Of a DNA stretch of 64,000 nt, positions 25,370 through 36,235 are shown one piece after another. The position numbers and the translations under genes were made by a program. Below the pieces are notes generated by a model. That model worked only from the letters and a program-made list of their open reading frames with translations, did no database searches and was not told the DNA's origin. The DNA comes from Chloroflexota bacterium. Lineage in GTDB: Bacteria; Chloroflexota; Anaerolineae; Anaerolineales; Villigracilaceae. Position 1 is the first letter of the stretch; each line of letters opens with the position of its first letter. The stretch is from NCBI GenBank assembly GCA_013388855.1, contig JACAEM010000010.1:20955-84954 (forward strand). The letters are read 5' to 3'.

Positions 25370-26986
25370 ATGGTCGTTAAGAAAAAGCGTTCCATCATCG
25401 CAAAGGAAAAGCGAAAGACCAAGGTCCAGCCGCGTCCGCCGCGCTTGAAGCGCGTTCGATTGGAAGGGGAGACGCTCGCAGAGGATGCGCAGGTCGAGGA
25501 GAACGGATTCCACGAACTGGCACTGATTGGCGACGAAGTGGGCGACCCCGATGCAAGCGCCCTCGCTCAACAGGAAGAAGAACTGGATGACGATCTCAAT
25601 CTGAAAAGCCCCGAGGTCGCCGCGGAATTAGCTGAGGATCCCGTGCGGTTATATCTGCGCGAGATCGGTCAGGTCAAACTGCTCGATTCAGACAGTGAGT
25701 TCCGGCTGGCAACGATGATCGAAGCGAACCGTTTCATTGTTTCCCTGCGACGCCGTCCGCTCCGCAAAGGGCTCACCACCGAGTGCGCCATCTACCATTC
25801 TGTGATCTCCGAAATGCTCACTTCATGGGAGCGGCTGGTCGAAGACGCGGAGCGCCTGCACCACGACCTGCCCGACCTTGGCTTGATGCTCACCGAGGCG
25901 CAGGCGCTTCACGCAGGCTGGGAATCGGACGCGCCCTCCTACCTGCGGGCGTTTTTGGATAACGGGATGTGGGGGACCGACTCGCTCTGGGATAACCTTG
26001 CCCGCAAATCCTACTCGGTCTTTCTCAGCCTGTACCTGCTTCCGTTTAGTTATGCGGAGTGGATACTGAAACATCTCAACCATTACCACCGCCTGCCCAA
26101 CCAGCGCACAATGTACAACAAGCTCTGCGATGATGATGAATTGTCCCGCGAAATGGAAGCGGTAAAAGCGCGTGCCGCCGAAGCCAACCAGGCGCTCATC
26201 CGCGCCAACCTGCGGCTCGTGGTCAGCGTTGCTAAGCGTTACCTTGGGCGCGGTATCTCGTTCCTCGACCTGATCCAGGAAGGCAATATGGGATTGCTGC
26301 GCGCGGTCGGTAAATTCGACCCGCGCCGCGGTTTCAAGTTCAGCACCTATGCCACATGGTGGATCCGGCAGTCCATCAACCGCTCCATCGCCGAACAGGC
26401 GCGCACCATCCGTATCCCGGTGCATTTGTTCGAGTCCATCACCCGCATCCTGCGCGCCCAGCGGCAGTTGACGCAGGAATTAGGGCGCGACCCGACCAAC
26501 GAGGAACTCGCCATGGAGGTCGGATACCTGCCCGCGTCCGACGTGCAGGCCATTCTGCGCGCTCATGCCGAGGAGACGCCTCTCCCGCCCGACCTGCAAA
26601 GCAGACTCGATACCGCCATCCAAAAGATCGACCGTGTCCTGCGCACCGCCGAGGAACCGGTCTCCATCGATGGACCTGTGGGGGATGAGGATTCCAGTTC
26701 GTTGGGCGATTTCATCGAAGACGAGGATGCCCCCTCGCCGATGGATTCCGCCGCCCGCCAGATGCTGCGTGAACAAGTGCAAGCCGCGCTCACTTCCCTC
26801 TCCGACCGGGAGCGCGAAGTGCTCGAACTTCGTTTTGGTCTCGTCGATGGAAAAGATCATACACTCGAAGAGGTGAGCCGCTATTTCGATGTCACGCGCG
26901 AACGCATCCGCCAGATCGAAGCGAAGGCGCTGCGGAAGTTGCGACATCCCTCGCGGAGCAGGCAGTTGCGGGATTATTTGGGGTGA
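25370..26986 (+). CDS. rpoD: RNA polymerase primary sigma factor RpoD/SigA
   Basis: Housekeeping sigma-70 of about 538 residues. After a basic N-terminus, region 1.2 shows [17 protein letters not shown] non-conserved insert of about 125 residues follows. Region 2 has [36 protein letters not shown] and [15 protein letters not shown] (2.3-2.4), and region 4 has [15 protein letters not shown] with the helix-turn-helix [20 protein letters not shown]. This set identifies the group 1 sigma factor. The ATG at 25370 follows AAAGGG; a TTG at 25352 is a possible earlier start. It ends in a strong terminator, so dnaG-rpoD form one unit. Confidence 0.96.
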   Translation: MVVKKKRSIIAKEKRKTKVQPRPPRLKRVRLEGETLAEDAQVEENGFHELALIGDEVGDPDASALAQQEEELDDDLNLKSPEVAAELAEDPVRLYLREIGQVKLLDSDSEFRLATMIEANRFIVSLRRRPLRKGLTTECAIYHSVISEMLTSWERLVEDAERLHHDLPDLGLMLTEAQALHAGWESDAPSYLRAFLDNGMWGTDSLWDNLARKSYSVFLSLYLLPFSYAEWILKHLNHYHRLPNQRTMYNKLCDDDELSREMEAVKARAAEANQALIRANLRLVVSVAKRYLGRGISFLDLIQEGNMGLLRAVGKFDPRRGFKFSTYATWWIRQSINRSIAEQARTIRIPVHLFESITRILRAQRQLTQELGRDPTNEELAMEVGYLPASDVQAILRAHAEETPLPPDLQSRLDTAIQKIDRVLRTAEEPVSIDGPVGDEDSSSLGDFIEDEDAPSPMDSAARQMLREQVQAALTSLSDREREVLELRFGLVDGKDHTLEEVSRYFDVTRERIRQIEAKALRKLRHPSRSRQLRDYLG

Positions 26987-26990
26987 TTTG

Positions 26991-27023
26991 CGGGGCATGT
27001 CTCAGACGTGCCCCGTGTTTTTA
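26991..27023 (+). terminator. Rho-independent terminator of dnaG-rpoD
   Basis: CGGGGCA (26991-26997) pairs with TGCCCCG (27009-27015), with an inner GTCT/AGAC stem, followed by TGTTTTTAA. Confidence 0.88.
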
Positions 27024-27080
27024 ACGCATTTTCATCAATATGACAATTATCACCATTTTTGTGAAAAGCGGCACTTTTAC

Positions 27081-27109
27081 TTGCCCGTGAAAGTCACTTC
27101 TGTTATACT
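27081..27109 (+). promoter_or_regulatory. Promoter of the nuo operon
   Basis: TTGCCC (27081-27086), exactly 17 bases, TATACT (27104-27109). Transcription would start near 27116, leaving a leader of about 104 bases before nuoA. The leader contains a small GCGTC/GACGC stem but no riboswitch I recognise. Confidence 0.65.
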
Positions 27110-27219
27110 TCGCCGAACGTGCCATAAAGCACAAATAACGCGTCTGCCAAGGACGCTTTCCCTGAAAATACGCCTGCACCCACCATAGGTACGGTGTCGG
27201 GCTTATGTGAGGTGTCTGC

Positions 27220-27573
27220 ATGATCGAATACGTTGCAATCGGCTTGTTGATCGTGCTATCGACGCTTGTCGCGTTGATCGCGATCGGTTTGGGGTACATG
27301 TTTGGACCAAAGAAAGAATCACCAGCAAAATCGATGCCCTATGAATCGGGTATGACTCCATACGGGGAAGGGACACGGCGCATGCCTGTCCGTTTCTATT
27401 TGATTGCGGTGTTGTTCATCCTCTTCGACATTGAAGTGGTGTTCTTCCTGCCGTGGGCGATCACCTTCCGTCAGCTTGGCTTGTTTGGGTTGATCGAGAT
27501 GGTCGTCTTTATCGGCATCTTACTGGTTGGATACGTGTATGCGTGGAAGAAAGGAGCCTTGGAATGGGAGTAG
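27220..27573 (+). CDS. nuoA: NADH-quinone oxidoreductase subunit A
   Basis: Membrane subunit of respiratory complex I, 117 residues with three membrane helices. The family markers are [23 protein letters not shown] in the loop after helix 1, and [15 protein letters not shown] in helix 2. It helps form the quinone access region. GAGGTG lies 6 bases before the ATG. It is first in a 14-gene operon in canonical nuoA-N order, and its end overlaps nuoB by 10 bases. Confidence 0.95.
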   Translation: MIEYVAIGLLIVLSTLVALIAIGLGYMFGPKKESPAKSMPYESGMTPYGEGTRRMPVRFYLIAVLFILFDIEVVFFLPWAITFRQLGLFGLIEMVVFIGILLVGYVYAWKKGALEWE

Positions 27574-28058
27574 AGCAAAAACTCGGCAACATGGGTGTGG
27601 TGACCACCAAACTGGAGGAACTGGTCAATTGGTCGCGAACCAATGCCATGTGGCCCATGTTGTTTGGTCTGGCTTGCTGTGCCATCGAGATGATGGCGGC
27701 GCAGGCGTCACATTATGATATGAGCCGCTTTGGCATGGAATTGATGCGCGCCAGCCCCCGTCAATCGGATTTGATGATCGTGGCCGGGCGCGTTTCGCGC
27801 AAGATGGCACCCGTGCTGCGCCGTCTGTACGATCAGATGCCCGAACCCAAGTGGGTGATTGCCATGGGTGATTGCGCTTCGTGCGGCGGTGTGTTCAACA
27901 ATTACGCCATCGTGCAAGGTGTGGATGAGGTTGTGCCTGTGGATGTGTTTGTGGCGGGTTGCCCGCCGCGCCCTGAGGCATTGATCCACGGTGTCGTGAC
28001 GCTGTACGAGAAGGTCAAGGGCGAGAAGTTCAAGGATTATGCGGTGGAACAAAAATAA
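27564..28058 (+). CDS. nuoB: NADH-quinone oxidoreductase subunit B
   Basis: Peripheral-arm subunit carrying cluster N2, the last iron-sulphur centre before quinone. It has 164 residues. The four cysteine ligands are visible: the vicinal pair in [10 protein letters not shown], then GDCASCGG and [11 protein letters not shown]. The start at 27564 (AGGAG 8 bases upstream, inside the end of nuoA) fits homology; a longer frame from 27453 is just nuoA read in another frame. Confidence 0.96.
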   Translation: MGVEQKLGNMGVVTTKLEELVNWSRTNAMWPMLFGLACCAIEMMAAQASHYDMSRFGMELMRASPRQSDLMIVAGRVSRKMAPVLRRLYDQMPEPKWVIAMGDCASCGGVFNNYAIVQGVDEVVPVDVFVAGCPPRPEALIHGVVTLYEKVKGEKFKDYAVEQK

Positions 28059-28106
28059 CGGACATGCTTCCAGCGCCGGAAACGGCGGCGGAAACATGGG
28101 TGAATT

Positions 28107-28619
28107 ATGGACAAAAAACTCGAAAAGATCGTTCAGGATTTGCAGGGAAGGTTTGGCTCGTCCATCGAAGAGTTTCGCGGCGAAGTGCATGTCTTCGTCA
28201 AGCCGGAACAGATTGTGGATGCGCTAACGTTCCTGCGTGACAAGCATGAATTCGAATTGCTCTCGGCGCAGACCGCCTCCGATTACTGGCCCCAGATGGC
28301 GCCGCGTTTCCATGTCATTTATCAACTGACATCGCTGGCGAAAAACCTGTCGGTGCAGTTGCGAGTCCCGGTCAACGGCGACCAGCCCAAGGTCCCGACC
28401 GCGACGCGTGTGTACGACGTCGCCAACTGGCGTGAGCGCGAGCTTATGGATATGTTCGGTATCGAGTTCGAAGGACATCCCGATCCCCGTCGTATCCTTC
28501 TGCCGCCGGACATGGAGGGACATCCCCTCCGCAAAGATTTCCCGCTCGGCTACGAGGAACCGCAGTTCACCTTTAACTTTGAAGAGATCGACCTGCGCAA
28601 GCCGTACGCAAAGGAATAA
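28107..28619 (+). CDS. nuoC: NADH-quinone oxidoreductase subunit C
   Basis: The 30-kDa-type subunit of the connecting module, 170 residues, separate from nuoD (in E. coli the two are fused). The signature ANWRERELMDMFGIEFEGHPD, followed by RRILLPPDMEGHPLRKDFPL, is typical. It has no cofactor and packs against NuoD and NuoB. A 48-base gap after nuoB contains no gene. nuoD starts 2 bases after its stop. Confidence 0.95.
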   Translation: MDKKLEKIVQDLQGRFGSSIEEFRGEVHVFVKPEQIVDALTFLRDKHEFELLSAQTASDYWPQMAPRFHVIYQLTSLAKNLSVQLRVPVNGDQPKVPTATRVYDVANWRERELMDMFGIEFEGHPDPRRILLPPDMEGHPLRKDFPLGYEEPQFTFNFEEIDLRKPYAKE

Positions 28620-28621
28620 GC

Positions 28622-29851
28622 ATGTCTCAAATCGAAGAAGTAAGTATCGACCAATTCAAACATCTCGTGTCGGAGCGTGCTCTGACCGGTGAGACCATGT
28701 TATTGAACATGGGGCCTCAGCACCCCTCGACGCACGGTGTGTTACGCCTCTTATTGGAACTTGATGGCGAGACCATTGTCAATGCGGTACCCGACATTGG
28801 CTTTTTGCATACCGGCATCGAGAAGAACATGGAAGCCAAGACCTTTCTCAAAGCCGAAGTGATGACGGATCGCCTCGATTACATGAACACAACCGGCAAT
28901 AACCTTGCCTACTGTCTGGCAGTGGAAAAGCTGGTGGACCTGGATGTGCCCGAACGAGCCCAGTCCATCCGCGTGATCCTGACCGAGTTGCAGCGCATCG
29001 CTTCGCATTTGGTTTGGATCGGTACGTTCGGTCTCGACCTGGCGGCGATGTCCATGTTCCTGTATGCGTTCCGTGAACGCGAGCAGATCCTCGACATCCT
29101 CGAGCTTTGCTCCGGTCAGCGCATGATGACGACCTTTATCCGCCCCGGAGGCTTGTGGCGTGACGTGCCCGTGGAGTTCGAGAAGGCGGTCCGCGACTTT
29201 ATCAAAAGTTTTCCCAAACGCATCGATGAATATGAGGCGTTGTTGACGAAGAACCCGCTCTTCCTGGACCGGTTGCTGGGCATCGGAAAACTCGACGCGA
29301 AGACCGCCCTTTCGCACGGCGTGACCGGACCGACTCTGCGCGCTTCCGGCGTAAACTGGGATCTACGGAAGGCGCGCCCGTACATGGGCTACGAACAATA
29401 TGATTTCAACGTCCCGGTTGCGACCGAAGGCGATACGTACGCGCGATATCTTGTCCGCGTGCAGGAACTGCGCGAATCGCTGAAGATCGTCGAGCAGGCG
29501 TTGAACAAACTCCCGATGGGACCCGTCCGCTCGGACAACCGCAAATTCGTCCCGCCGCCGCGCTCAGAGATCGGCGTCAGCATGGAGGCGCTCATCCATC
29601 ACTTCAAGCTGTGGACCGAGGGCTTCCCCGCGCCGAAGGCTTCCATCTATAGCGCGGTCGAGTCGCCGCGCGGCGAGTTGGGCGTTTATCTCGAAGGCGA
29701 CGGCGGACCCAAGCCGCACCGCGTTCACATGCGTACCCCATCCTTCGACAACCTTTCCGTGATCAACAAGATCACCCAGGGACACCTCGTGGCTGACCTG
29801 GTGGCGATCCTTGCGTCCATCGACATTGTGCTCGGAGATATTGACCGATGA
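28622..29851 (+). CDS. nuoD: NADH-quinone oxidoreductase subunit D
   Basis: The 49-kDa subunit forming the quinone pocket with NuoB, 409 residues. Markers are NMGPQHPSTHGVLRLLLELDGE, GFLHTGIEKNME, and later GVTGPTLRASGVNWDLRKARPYMGYEQYDF. The conserved histidine of the PQHPSTHG segment and the C-terminal GDIDR ending are present. It ends with an ATGA overlap with nuoE, indicating coupled translation. Confidence 0.97.
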   Translation: MSQIEEVSIDQFKHLVSERALTGETMLLNMGPQHPSTHGVLRLLLELDGETIVNAVPDIGFLHTGIEKNMEAKTFLKAEVMTDRLDYMNTTGNNLAYCLAVEKLVDLDVPERAQSIRVILTELQRIASHLVWIGTFGLDLAAMSMFLYAFREREQILDILELCSGQRMMTTFIRPGGLWRDVPVEFEKAVRDFIKSFPKRIDEYEALLTKNPLFLDRLLGIGKLDAKTALSHGVTGPTLRASGVNWDLRKARPYMGYEQYDFNVPVATEGDTYARYLVRVQELRESLKIVEQALNKLPMGPVRSDNRKFVPPPRSEIGVSMEALIHHFKLWTEGFPAPKASIYSAVESPRGELGVYLEGDGGPKPHRVHMRTPSFDNLSVINKITQGHLVADLVAILASIDIVLGDIDR

Positions 29852-30354
29852 GTCTTGCCAAAAAATATCCAAAGGAAGTCAAGCAGATCCTTTCCAAATA
29901 TCCGCCTGAGCACAAACGCTCGGCGGTCATGCCGTTGTTGTATCTGGCCCAGCGCGAGGAAGGGTACATCAGCAAAGCCGCCATGCAGGATGTGGCAGGC
30001 ATCGTGGACATCACCGAGACGGATGTCGCTGCCATTGTCGGTTTTTACACGCTGTATCACGACAAAAAGGAAGGCAAGTATCGCATGCAGGTCTGCACCG
30101 ATCTTCCTTGTGCCTTGCGCGGCGCGGAACAATTCATGGATAACTTGTGTGCCAACCTCGGCATCAAAGTCGGTGAGACGACGCCCGATGGCATGATCAC
30201 CCTCGAAGCTGTGACCTGCCTCGCGGCGTGTGATAAAGCTCCCATGTTCCAGACGCAGGGACCGGACGGCATCAAGTACTACGAGAACATGACCGTGGAC
30301 AAAACGATGGAACTGGTCGAAGCGCTCAAGAAATCCGGTACGGAGGTGAAGTAA
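29848..30354 (+). CDS. nuoE: NADH-quinone oxidoreductase subunit E
   Basis: The 24-kDa-type subunit of the NADH-oxidising module, 168 residues, with a thioredoxin-like [2Fe-2S] domain (cluster N1a). The ligands are in CTDLPCALRG (Cys-x4-Cys) and CLAACDKAP (Cys-x3-Cys). The N-terminal helices carry the usual RSAVMPLLYLAQREEGYIS. Its stop overlaps the nuoF start (TAATG). Confidence 0.95.
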   Translation: MSLAKKYPKEVKQILSKYPPEHKRSAVMPLLYLAQREEGYISKAAMQDVAGIVDITETDVAAIVGFYTLYHDKKEGKYRMQVCTDLPCALRGAEQFMDNLCANLGIKVGETTPDGMITLEAVTCLAACDKAPMFQTQGPDGIKYYENMTVDKTMELVEALKKSGTEVK

Positions 30355-31604
30355 TGGAACATATCCTCCTCCGCCACCGTGACATCCCCGATATTAACAC
30401 GATCAATGTTTACAAAAAGAGCGGCGGGTTTGCCGCCTTCAAGAACGCGGTCACTAAAATGAAGCCTGGCGAAGTGACCGAGGTGGTCAAAAACTCCGGT
30501 CTGCGCGGACGCGGCGGCGCGGGGTTTCCGACCGGCATGAAGTGGGCGTTCATCGACAACAAGAACTGGCCTCATTACGTGGTGGCAAACGCGGATGAGT
30601 CCGAGCCGGGTACGTTCAAGGATCGCGAGATTATGGAGGGTAATCCCTTCCAGTTTTTGGAGGGCGTTGCCATTGCCTCGTACGCGGTCGGGGCAAACGT
30701 CGCCTACATATACCTGCGCGGCGAGTTCTGGCAGGTGGCTGCTTTTCTTGATGAGAAGATCTCGGAGATGGAAAAGGCGGGTTTCCTCGGCGAGAAACTC
30801 TTCGGCACGGATTATTCCTTAAAAATTTACACTCACCTCGGCGCAGGCGCCTACATCTGCGGCGAAGAGACCGCCCTGCTCGAATCCATCGAAGGCAAAC
30901 GCGGACAACCGCGCGTGCGTCCGCCTTTCCCGCCTTCGTATGGTCTCTACGGCAAGCCGACTATCGTCAACAATGTCGAAACGCTGACCAATGTCCCCCT
31001 CATCCTTGCGAATGGCGCGGACTGGTACAAGTCCATGGGCACGGCGGACAGCGCGGGCGTGAAAATCTTTTCGCTCTCCGGTCGCGTGCGCAAACCCGGT
31101 AACTATGAACTGCCATTCGGCACCACTTTCCGCGACCTGATCTACAAATATGGCGGCGGGGTGCAAGACTCGCGTTCCGTCAAAGCCATCATGCCGGCGG
31201 GCGCCTCCTCCTCCTTGATCCTGGTGGATGACGACAAGGTTCTCGACACGCCGATGGATTATGCCAGCGTCCGCACGATCGGCGGGGACCTCGGGTCTGC
31301 CTCCGTCATCGTGATCGACGACACCGTCTCCATTGATTGGGTTATCAACAAAACCATCCATTTCTTCCGGCATGAATCGTGCGGCAAATGTACCACCTGC
31401 CGCGAAGGCACCTACTGGATGTCGCACCTGACCGAGCGCATCCACGAAGGCAAAGGCTCGACCGCCGATGTTGATCTGCTCTTGAACGTGGCAAAACAAA
31501 TGCAAGGCAAATGCCTGTGCGCGCTGGGCGAGTTCTCGACTATGGCGGTCGTCACAGGCATCGAGCGGTTTAGAAAAGACTTCGATAAAGCGGTAAAAGC
31601 ATAA
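30354..31604 (+). CDS. nuoF: NADH-quinone oxidoreductase subunit F
   Basis: The 51-kDa subunit, 416 residues, which binds NADH and FMN and holds cluster N3. The flavin/nucleotide motif GLRGRGGAGFPTGMKW (about 49-64) and NADESEPGTFKDRE are clear, followed by GAGAYICGEETALLESIEG. The C-terminal cluster ligands lie in SCGKCTTCREG and the later CLCALGEF. It overlaps nuoG by one base pair at TAATG. Confidence 0.97.
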   Translation: MEHILLRHRDIPDINTINVYKKSGGFAAFKNAVTKMKPGEVTEVVKNSGLRGRGGAGFPTGMKWAFIDNKNWPHYVVANADESEPGTFKDREIMEGNPFQFLEGVAIASYAVGANVAYIYLRGEFWQVAAFLDEKISEMEKAGFLGEKLFGTDYSLKIYTHLGAGAYICGEETALLESIEGKRGQPRVRPPFPPSYGLYGKPTIVNNVETLTNVPLILANGADWYKSMGTADSAGVKIFSLSGRVRKPGNYELPFGTTFRDLIYKYGGGVQDSRSVKAIMPAGASSSLILVDDDKVLDTPMDYASVRTIGGDLGSASVIVIDDTVSIDWVINKTIHFFRHESCGKCTTCREGTYWMSHLTERIHEGKGSTADVDLLLNVAKQMQGKCLCALGEFSTMAVVTGIERFRKDFDKAVKA

Positions 31605-34051
31605 TGAGCAAACAAGTCACGCTTACCATTGACGGAAAACAAATCACGGCTCCCGAGGGAATGTACGTTGCCGACGCCGCCAAACTGGCGGGCATCGATA
31701 TTCCCGTCTTCTGTCATCACCCCAAACTCGAACCGGTCGGCATGTGCCGCATGTGTCTTGTGGAGATCGGTCGCCCTGTGCGTGACCGCGCCACCGGTCA
31801 ATTCGTGATGGAGAACGGCGCGCCGAAAATCCAGTTCATGCCCAAACTTGAGACCGCCTGCACGAACAAGGTCGAAGATGGCATGGTGGTCATGACGCAG
31901 TCCAACAAGGCGGTGGAGGGGCAGCGCGGCACGCTGGAATTCCTGCTGACGTCGCACCCGCTCGACTGCCCGATCTGCGACAAGGGCGGCGAATGCCCGC
32001 TCCAAAACCTGACCATGGCGCATGGTCCCGGCAAGAGCCGCTTCCTCTACGACGAGAAGATACATCTCGACAAGATGGTGCCGCTCGGCGAATTGATCTG
32101 GCTGGACCGCGAACGCTGCATCCAGTGTGCGCGCTGTATCCGTTTCCAATCGGATATCGCCGGGGACTCGGTCATTGGCTTCGATGAGCGCGGGCGCTCG
32201 ACCCAGATCGTCTCTTTCTCGGACCCCGGGTTTGATTCCGTTTTCTCGGGCAACACTTCCGATATCTGCCCCGTCGGCGCGTTGACCACGGCGGACTTCC
32301 GCTTTGGCGCACGCCCGTGGGAATTGGATGCGCAGGCTTCGATCTGTACGCAATGCCCTGTGGGATGCAACACCACGTTGAACACACGCCGCGAAGCCAA
32401 GTCTGGCGGCGATATCGTTGTCAAACGCGTGATGCCGCGGCAGAACGAGGAAGTGAACGAGATCTGGCTGTGCGATAAAGGTCGCTTTGCCTATCACTAC
32501 GCTGAAAGCAGGAAGAGACTCGCCAAGCCGCAAATCCGCAAGGATGACAAACTGGTGCGCGCTTCATGGGATGCTGCCACCAAACTTGCCGCGGAGAACT
32601 TCCAGAAGGCGAAGAAGAACTTCGTCATCCTGGCTTCGGGCAGGCTTTCCAATGAAGACTTGTTCAATTTGAAATCGCTTGCCGATCACTCGGATGGCAA
32701 AGCCTATCTATATTCCGATATGGCGGGCGGTGACCTGACCTCGCTGGTCGGCGTGAGCGAAGGCACGAATTTCGGCAAGATGGGTGCAGGCACGGCGATT
32801 GTCGTGATCGCCTCCGACCTGTATCAGGAAGCGCCGATCTGGTATCTGCGCATCAAGCAGGCGGCTGCCCGCGGCGCGACCTTGATTGTGTTGAATGCGC
32901 GCGAAACAAAACTCGATAAATATGCTTCGTTCGTTGTCCGCTACGCGTATGGCGATGAAGTGAAATCTGTGAACGACTTGAGCAAGAAGAGCAAGATCGG
33001 CGATGCTGTTATGAAAGCCGAGAATCTTGTTGTGCTCTTTGGAAGCGATGGGCTGGGTGTTTCCGGCACGGCTTCGGTGGCCTCTGCCTGCGCGAAGTTG
33101 TTGCAGGAAACCGAACACATCGGCAAGCCCAATAACGGTTTGATCGGTGTCTGGCAGCGCGCCAACGATCAGGGCGCGTTCGAGATGGGTTTCGAAGTGG
33201 AAGAAGATCTCTCGAAAGCTCTCAAAGGCAAAGCCGTATACATCGTCGGTGCAGACCCGGTGACGGATGACCCGAAACTGGCAAAGGCGCTGGAAGGAGC
33301 GGAGTTCGTCGCGGTGCAGGACGTGATCGAAACCGCCACGACAGAAATTGCAGATGTCGTGCTTCCCGCGCAAGCCTTCACTGAACGCGAAGGTACTTTC
33401 ACCTCCGGTGAACGCCGCGTCCAGCGGTTTTATCCTGCCGTGCCGGTGACCGGCGATGCGAAGCCCGATTTCTCCATTACCTCACAGATCGCCCGTCATA
33501 TGGGCATTGTTCTCGAAGGGACTTCGATTTCGGCTGTGTTCGATATTTTGTCTGTGTCGGTGAAGTCGTTCGAAGGGTTGAACTATGCCCGGCTTGCTGA
33601 AGTCAAGGAACAGTGGCCCATCGTGGGGCGCAGTGACCTGTATTATGGCGGCACGACCTACGAGAACAAGCAGGGCATGGGCGCGCACCTCTCGACGGCG
33701 GCGACGCGCGGAGAAAAGGTGAGCATCCCCAAAGTCCAGAGAGAAGCGGCTCCCCGTCCGAAGGAAAATGAATTGCTGGCGATTCCCGTCACCAGATTGT
33801 ATGACCGCGGCACGACCATCCTACCTGCCGAGTTGTTGCACGAGCGCATCGGCGAGGCGAGCATTTCCCTGCATCCCGATGCCGCGAAGGAAATGGGTGT
33901 CGAGGCCGGGCAGACGGTGAATGTCAGCTTCAATGGTGTGAGCGGTGAAGCGGTCGTGAAACTGGACGAAACAATTTCGGTGGGTGTGGCGTTGATTCCG
34001 CGCTCGATGGGGTTTGCCATCCATGAACCGATCCCTGCAAAGGTGAAATGA
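31604..34051 (+). CDS. nuoG: NADH-quinone oxidoreductase subunit G
   Basis: The 75-kDa-type subunit, 815 residues. The N-terminal ferredoxin-like domain has [2Fe-2S] ligands (CHHPKLEPVGMCRMC and TACTNKVE). It is followed by CPICDKGGECPLQN and the [4Fe-4S] motif CIQCARCIRF. A molybdopterin-oxidoreductase-like domain completes the protein, starting with CTQCPVGC (about 248-255) and WLCDKGRF about 35 residues later. That pattern could bind the extra cluster N7 known from some bacteria. The catalytic molybdenum site is not expected to function. It overlaps nuoH by 4 bases. Confidence 0.95.
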   Translation: MSKQVTLTIDGKQITAPEGMYVADAAKLAGIDIPVFCHHPKLEPVGMCRMCLVEIGRPVRDRATGQFVMENGAPKIQFMPKLETACTNKVEDGMVVMTQSNKAVEGQRGTLEFLLTSHPLDCPICDKGGECPLQNLTMAHGPGKSRFLYDEKIHLDKMVPLGELIWLDRERCIQCARCIRFQSDIAGDSVIGFDERGRSTQIVSFSDPGFDSVFSGNTSDICPVGALTTADFRFGARPWELDAQASICTQCPVGCNTTLNTRREAKSGGDIVVKRVMPRQNEEVNEIWLCDKGRFAYHYAESRKRLAKPQIRKDDKLVRASWDAATKLAAENFQKAKKNFVILASGRLSNEDLFNLKSLADHSDGKAYLYSDMAGGDLTSLVGVSEGTNFGKMGAGTAIVVIASDLYQEAPIWYLRIKQAAARGATLIVLNARETKLDKYASFVVRYAYGDEVKSVNDLSKKSKIGDAVMKAENLVVLFGSDGLGVSGTASVASACAKLLQETEHIGKPNNGLIGVWQRANDQGAFEMGFEVEEDLSKALKGKAVYIVGADPVTDDPKLAKALEGAEFVAVQDVIETATTEIADVVLPAQAFTEREGTFTSGERRVQRFYPAVPVTGDAKPDFSITSQIARHMGIVLEGTSISAVFDILSVSVKSFEGLNYARLAEVKEQWPIVGRSDLYYGGTTYENKQGMGAHLSTAATRGEKVSIPKVQREAAPRPKENELLAIPVTRLYDRGTTILPAELLHERIGEASISLHPDAAKEMGVEAGQTVNVSFNGVSGEAVVKLDETISVGVALIPRSMGFAIHEPIPAKVK

Positions 34052-35196
34052 TGTTATCAGATTGGACTCTCTGGCTCGAATGGTTTATCAAGTCGCTGTT
34101 TGTCATCTTCGCACTGTTGACGGGCTTTGCCTACCTGACGTGGTATGAGCGCCGGGCGCTTGCCCGCATTCAGGTGCGCATCGGTCCGAATCGCGCTGGA
34201 CCTTTTGGCCTGCTTCAGCCGATTGCGGACGCGGTGAAGTTGATTTTCAAGGAGGAATTGACTCCTGCCAAGGCGGACAAGATCCTATTCTTCTGGGCGC
34301 CGGTCATCACGATGGTTCCCTCCATCATCATTGCGGCGGTCATTCCATTCGGTCCCACTACGAATTTGTTTGGACGTGAGATCTCGCTCTCGGTTGCGAG
34401 CCTTAATGTGGGTGTGCTTTATCTGGCGTCCATCGCCTCCATTGCGGTGTATGGCATTGTGCTGGCGGGCTGGTCGTCGAACAATAAGTATGCCATGCTC
34501 GGCGGTTTGCGCTCCTCGGCGCAGATGGTTTCGTATGAACTCTCGCTGGGACTGATGTTCGTGACTGCCATCATCCTGGCGGACTCGATGAATCTGCACG
34601 AGATCGTGAACAAACAGACCGACATGTGGTTTGCCGTGGCGCAGCCGGTCGGCGCGCTGGTCTTCCTGATTGTGACGCTGGCGGAGGTCAACCGCGCGCC
34701 GTTCGATATGCCGGAGGCGGAGCAGGAACTGACCGCAGGTTACCACTCCGAATATTCGGGCATGAAGTTCGCCCTGTTCTTCATGGCGGAGTACCAGAAG
34801 ATGATTGTGATCTCGATGATCGCGGCGACCTTGTTCTTCGGCGGCTATCGTGAGTTCTGGTTCCTGAAGGATACCTTCTTCAGCGTGGACCGCTTCTGGT
34901 GGCTGGGACCGATCTATATGTTCCTGAAGGTGGTTGTGCTGTTGTTCTTCATGATCTGGATCCGCGCCACCTGGCCCCGCATCCGTTATGACCGCCTGAT
35001 GGCGTTCGGTTGGAAAGTGTTGCTGCCGCTGTCACTGGTCATTGCCTTGATCACCGGCACGGGTATTTCGCTGGCGGAGATTTATGACAACCAATTGTAT
35101 TTCTGGGCGATCCCGGTGATTTCCATTGTTGTTGGCTTGTTTACTGTTATATTCATCTATCGTGAATTGAGGAGAAAAGCGTATGAGCGTGCTTGA
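34048..35196 (+). CDS. nuoH: NADH-quinone oxidoreductase subunit H
   Basis: Membrane subunit of 382 residues with about eight helices, linking the peripheral arm to the proton-pumping arm and forming part of the quinone channel. Markers are [33 protein letters not shown] (read in two halves) and the loop [20 protein letters not shown] with its conserved acidic residues. Its end overlaps nuoI by 14 bases. Confidence 0.97.
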   Translation: MMLSDWTLWLEWFIKSLFVIFALLTGFAYLTWYERRALARIQVRIGPNRAGPFGLLQPIADAVKLIFKEELTPAKADKILFFWAPVITMVPSIIIAAVIPFGPTTNLFGREISLSVASLNVGVLYLASIASIAVYGIVLAGWSSNNKYAMLGGLRSSAQMVSYELSLGLMFVTAIILADSMNLHEIVNKQTDMWFAVAQPVGALVFLIVTLAEVNRAPFDMPEAEQELTAGYHSEYSGMKFALFFMAEYQKMIVISMIAATLFFGGYREFWFLKDTFFSVDRFWWLGPIYMFLKVVVLLFFMIWIRATWPRIRYDRLMAFGWKVLLPLSLVIALITGTGISLAEIYDNQLYFWAIPVISIVVGLFTVIFIYRELRRKAYERA

Positions 35197-35701
35197 TCCT
35201 GTTATTGAACTTGTGCGCGGCCTGGGTACCACGCTCAAGATGATGATCGAAGGTCCGGTGACCATTCAATACCCCGAAGAGAAGCGGGAGGTGCGTCCGC
35301 GCTTCCGCGGGCGCCACGTCTTGAAGCGCTACGACAACGGACTCGAAAAATGCATCGGATGTTCGCTATGCGCCGCCGCCTGTCCGGCGGACGCGATCTT
35401 CGTGGAAGCCTCCGAGAACACGGACGAAAAACGCTTCTCTCCCGGAGAGCGGTATGCCTCCACTTACGAGATTAATATGCTCCGCTGCATCTATTGCGGT
35501 TTCTGCGAGGATGCCTGTCCCACCGAGGCGATTGTACTGGGCGACAACTATGAACTCTCGTTCTATGACCGCCGTTCGGCAATCTATACCAAGGAAAGCC
35601 TGCTGGAACCCGTCCCGACCGTGGATATGACCACGCCACGCAAAGTGGAAGCCGGGGTATTCACGCGGTCCGTCCCTGAGATGAAAGACCCGCAGGATTA
35701 G
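35183..35701 (+). CDS. nuoI: NADH-quinone oxidoreductase subunit I
   Basis: Ferredoxin-type subunit of 172 residues holding clusters N6a and N6b that wire electrons towards N2. Two [4Fe-4S] motifs are clear: [16 protein letters not shown] and [16 protein letters not shown]. The spacer carries the usual [23 protein letters not shown] segment. The last ~30 residues are a variable tail. Confidence 0.97.
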   Translation: MSVLDPVIELVRGLGTTLKMMIEGPVTIQYPEEKREVRPRFRGRHVLKRYDNGLEKCIGCSLCAAACPADAIFVEASENTDEKRFSPGERYASTYEINMLRCIYCGFCEDACPTEAIVLGDNYELSFYDRRSAIYTKESLLEPVPTVDMTTPRKVEAGVFTRSVPEMKDPQD

Positions 35702-35710
35702 TGAGTGGCC

Positions 35711-36235
35711 ATGTCTGGTGAATTGATCCTTTTTCTTGTTCTTGCCCTCGTTGCCATCGCCACGGCGCTTGGCATGTTGTTGAACCGCAACTCGGTCTAT
35801 TCGGCGTTGTTTCTCGTCATGAACTTCATCGCGGTGGCGGTCTTCTACCTGCTGCTGGGAGCGCCGTTCATCGCCATGGCGCAGATCACGGTCTATGCCG
35901 GTGCGATCATGGTGTTGTTCCTGTTTGTCATCATGCTGCTCGGCGCGGAGCGACTGCCCGATGCCAAGGTGCTGCCTCGGCAGAAATTGTTCGCATACGG
36001 ACTGGCGGCTGTGCTTGCCGCAGAGACCATATACCTGCTTGTTACACGCGCCCGACCCGAAGGCATTGTCCTGCCGCCTGACGAGGCGGCAAATGCTACC
36101 GGGACATTGGTGGCACTGGGCAAGACACTTTTCACATCCTACCTCCTGCCTTTTGAAGTCACATCCATTTTGTTGCTGGTCGCGATGATTGGCGTGATCG
36201 TGCTGGTCCACAGGGAGAAGGGAGTGCAGAAATAA
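35711..36235 (+). CDS. nuoJ: NADH-quinone oxidoreductase subunit J
   Basis: Hydrophobic subunit of about 174 residues with five membrane helices. The third helix contains the family pattern [29 protein letters not shown] (glycine-rich pi-bulge region). A GTG at 35705 could be the start and would add two residues. Its stop overlaps the nuoK ATG. Confidence 0.94.
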   Translation: MSGELILFLVLALVAIATALGMLLNRNSVYSALFLVMNFIAVAVFYLLLGAPFIAMAQITVYAGAIMVLFLFVIMLLGAERLPDAKVLPRQKLFAYGLAAVLAAETIYLLVTRARPEGIVLPPDEAANATGTLVALGKTLFTSYLLPFEVTSILLLVAMIGVIVLVHREKGVQK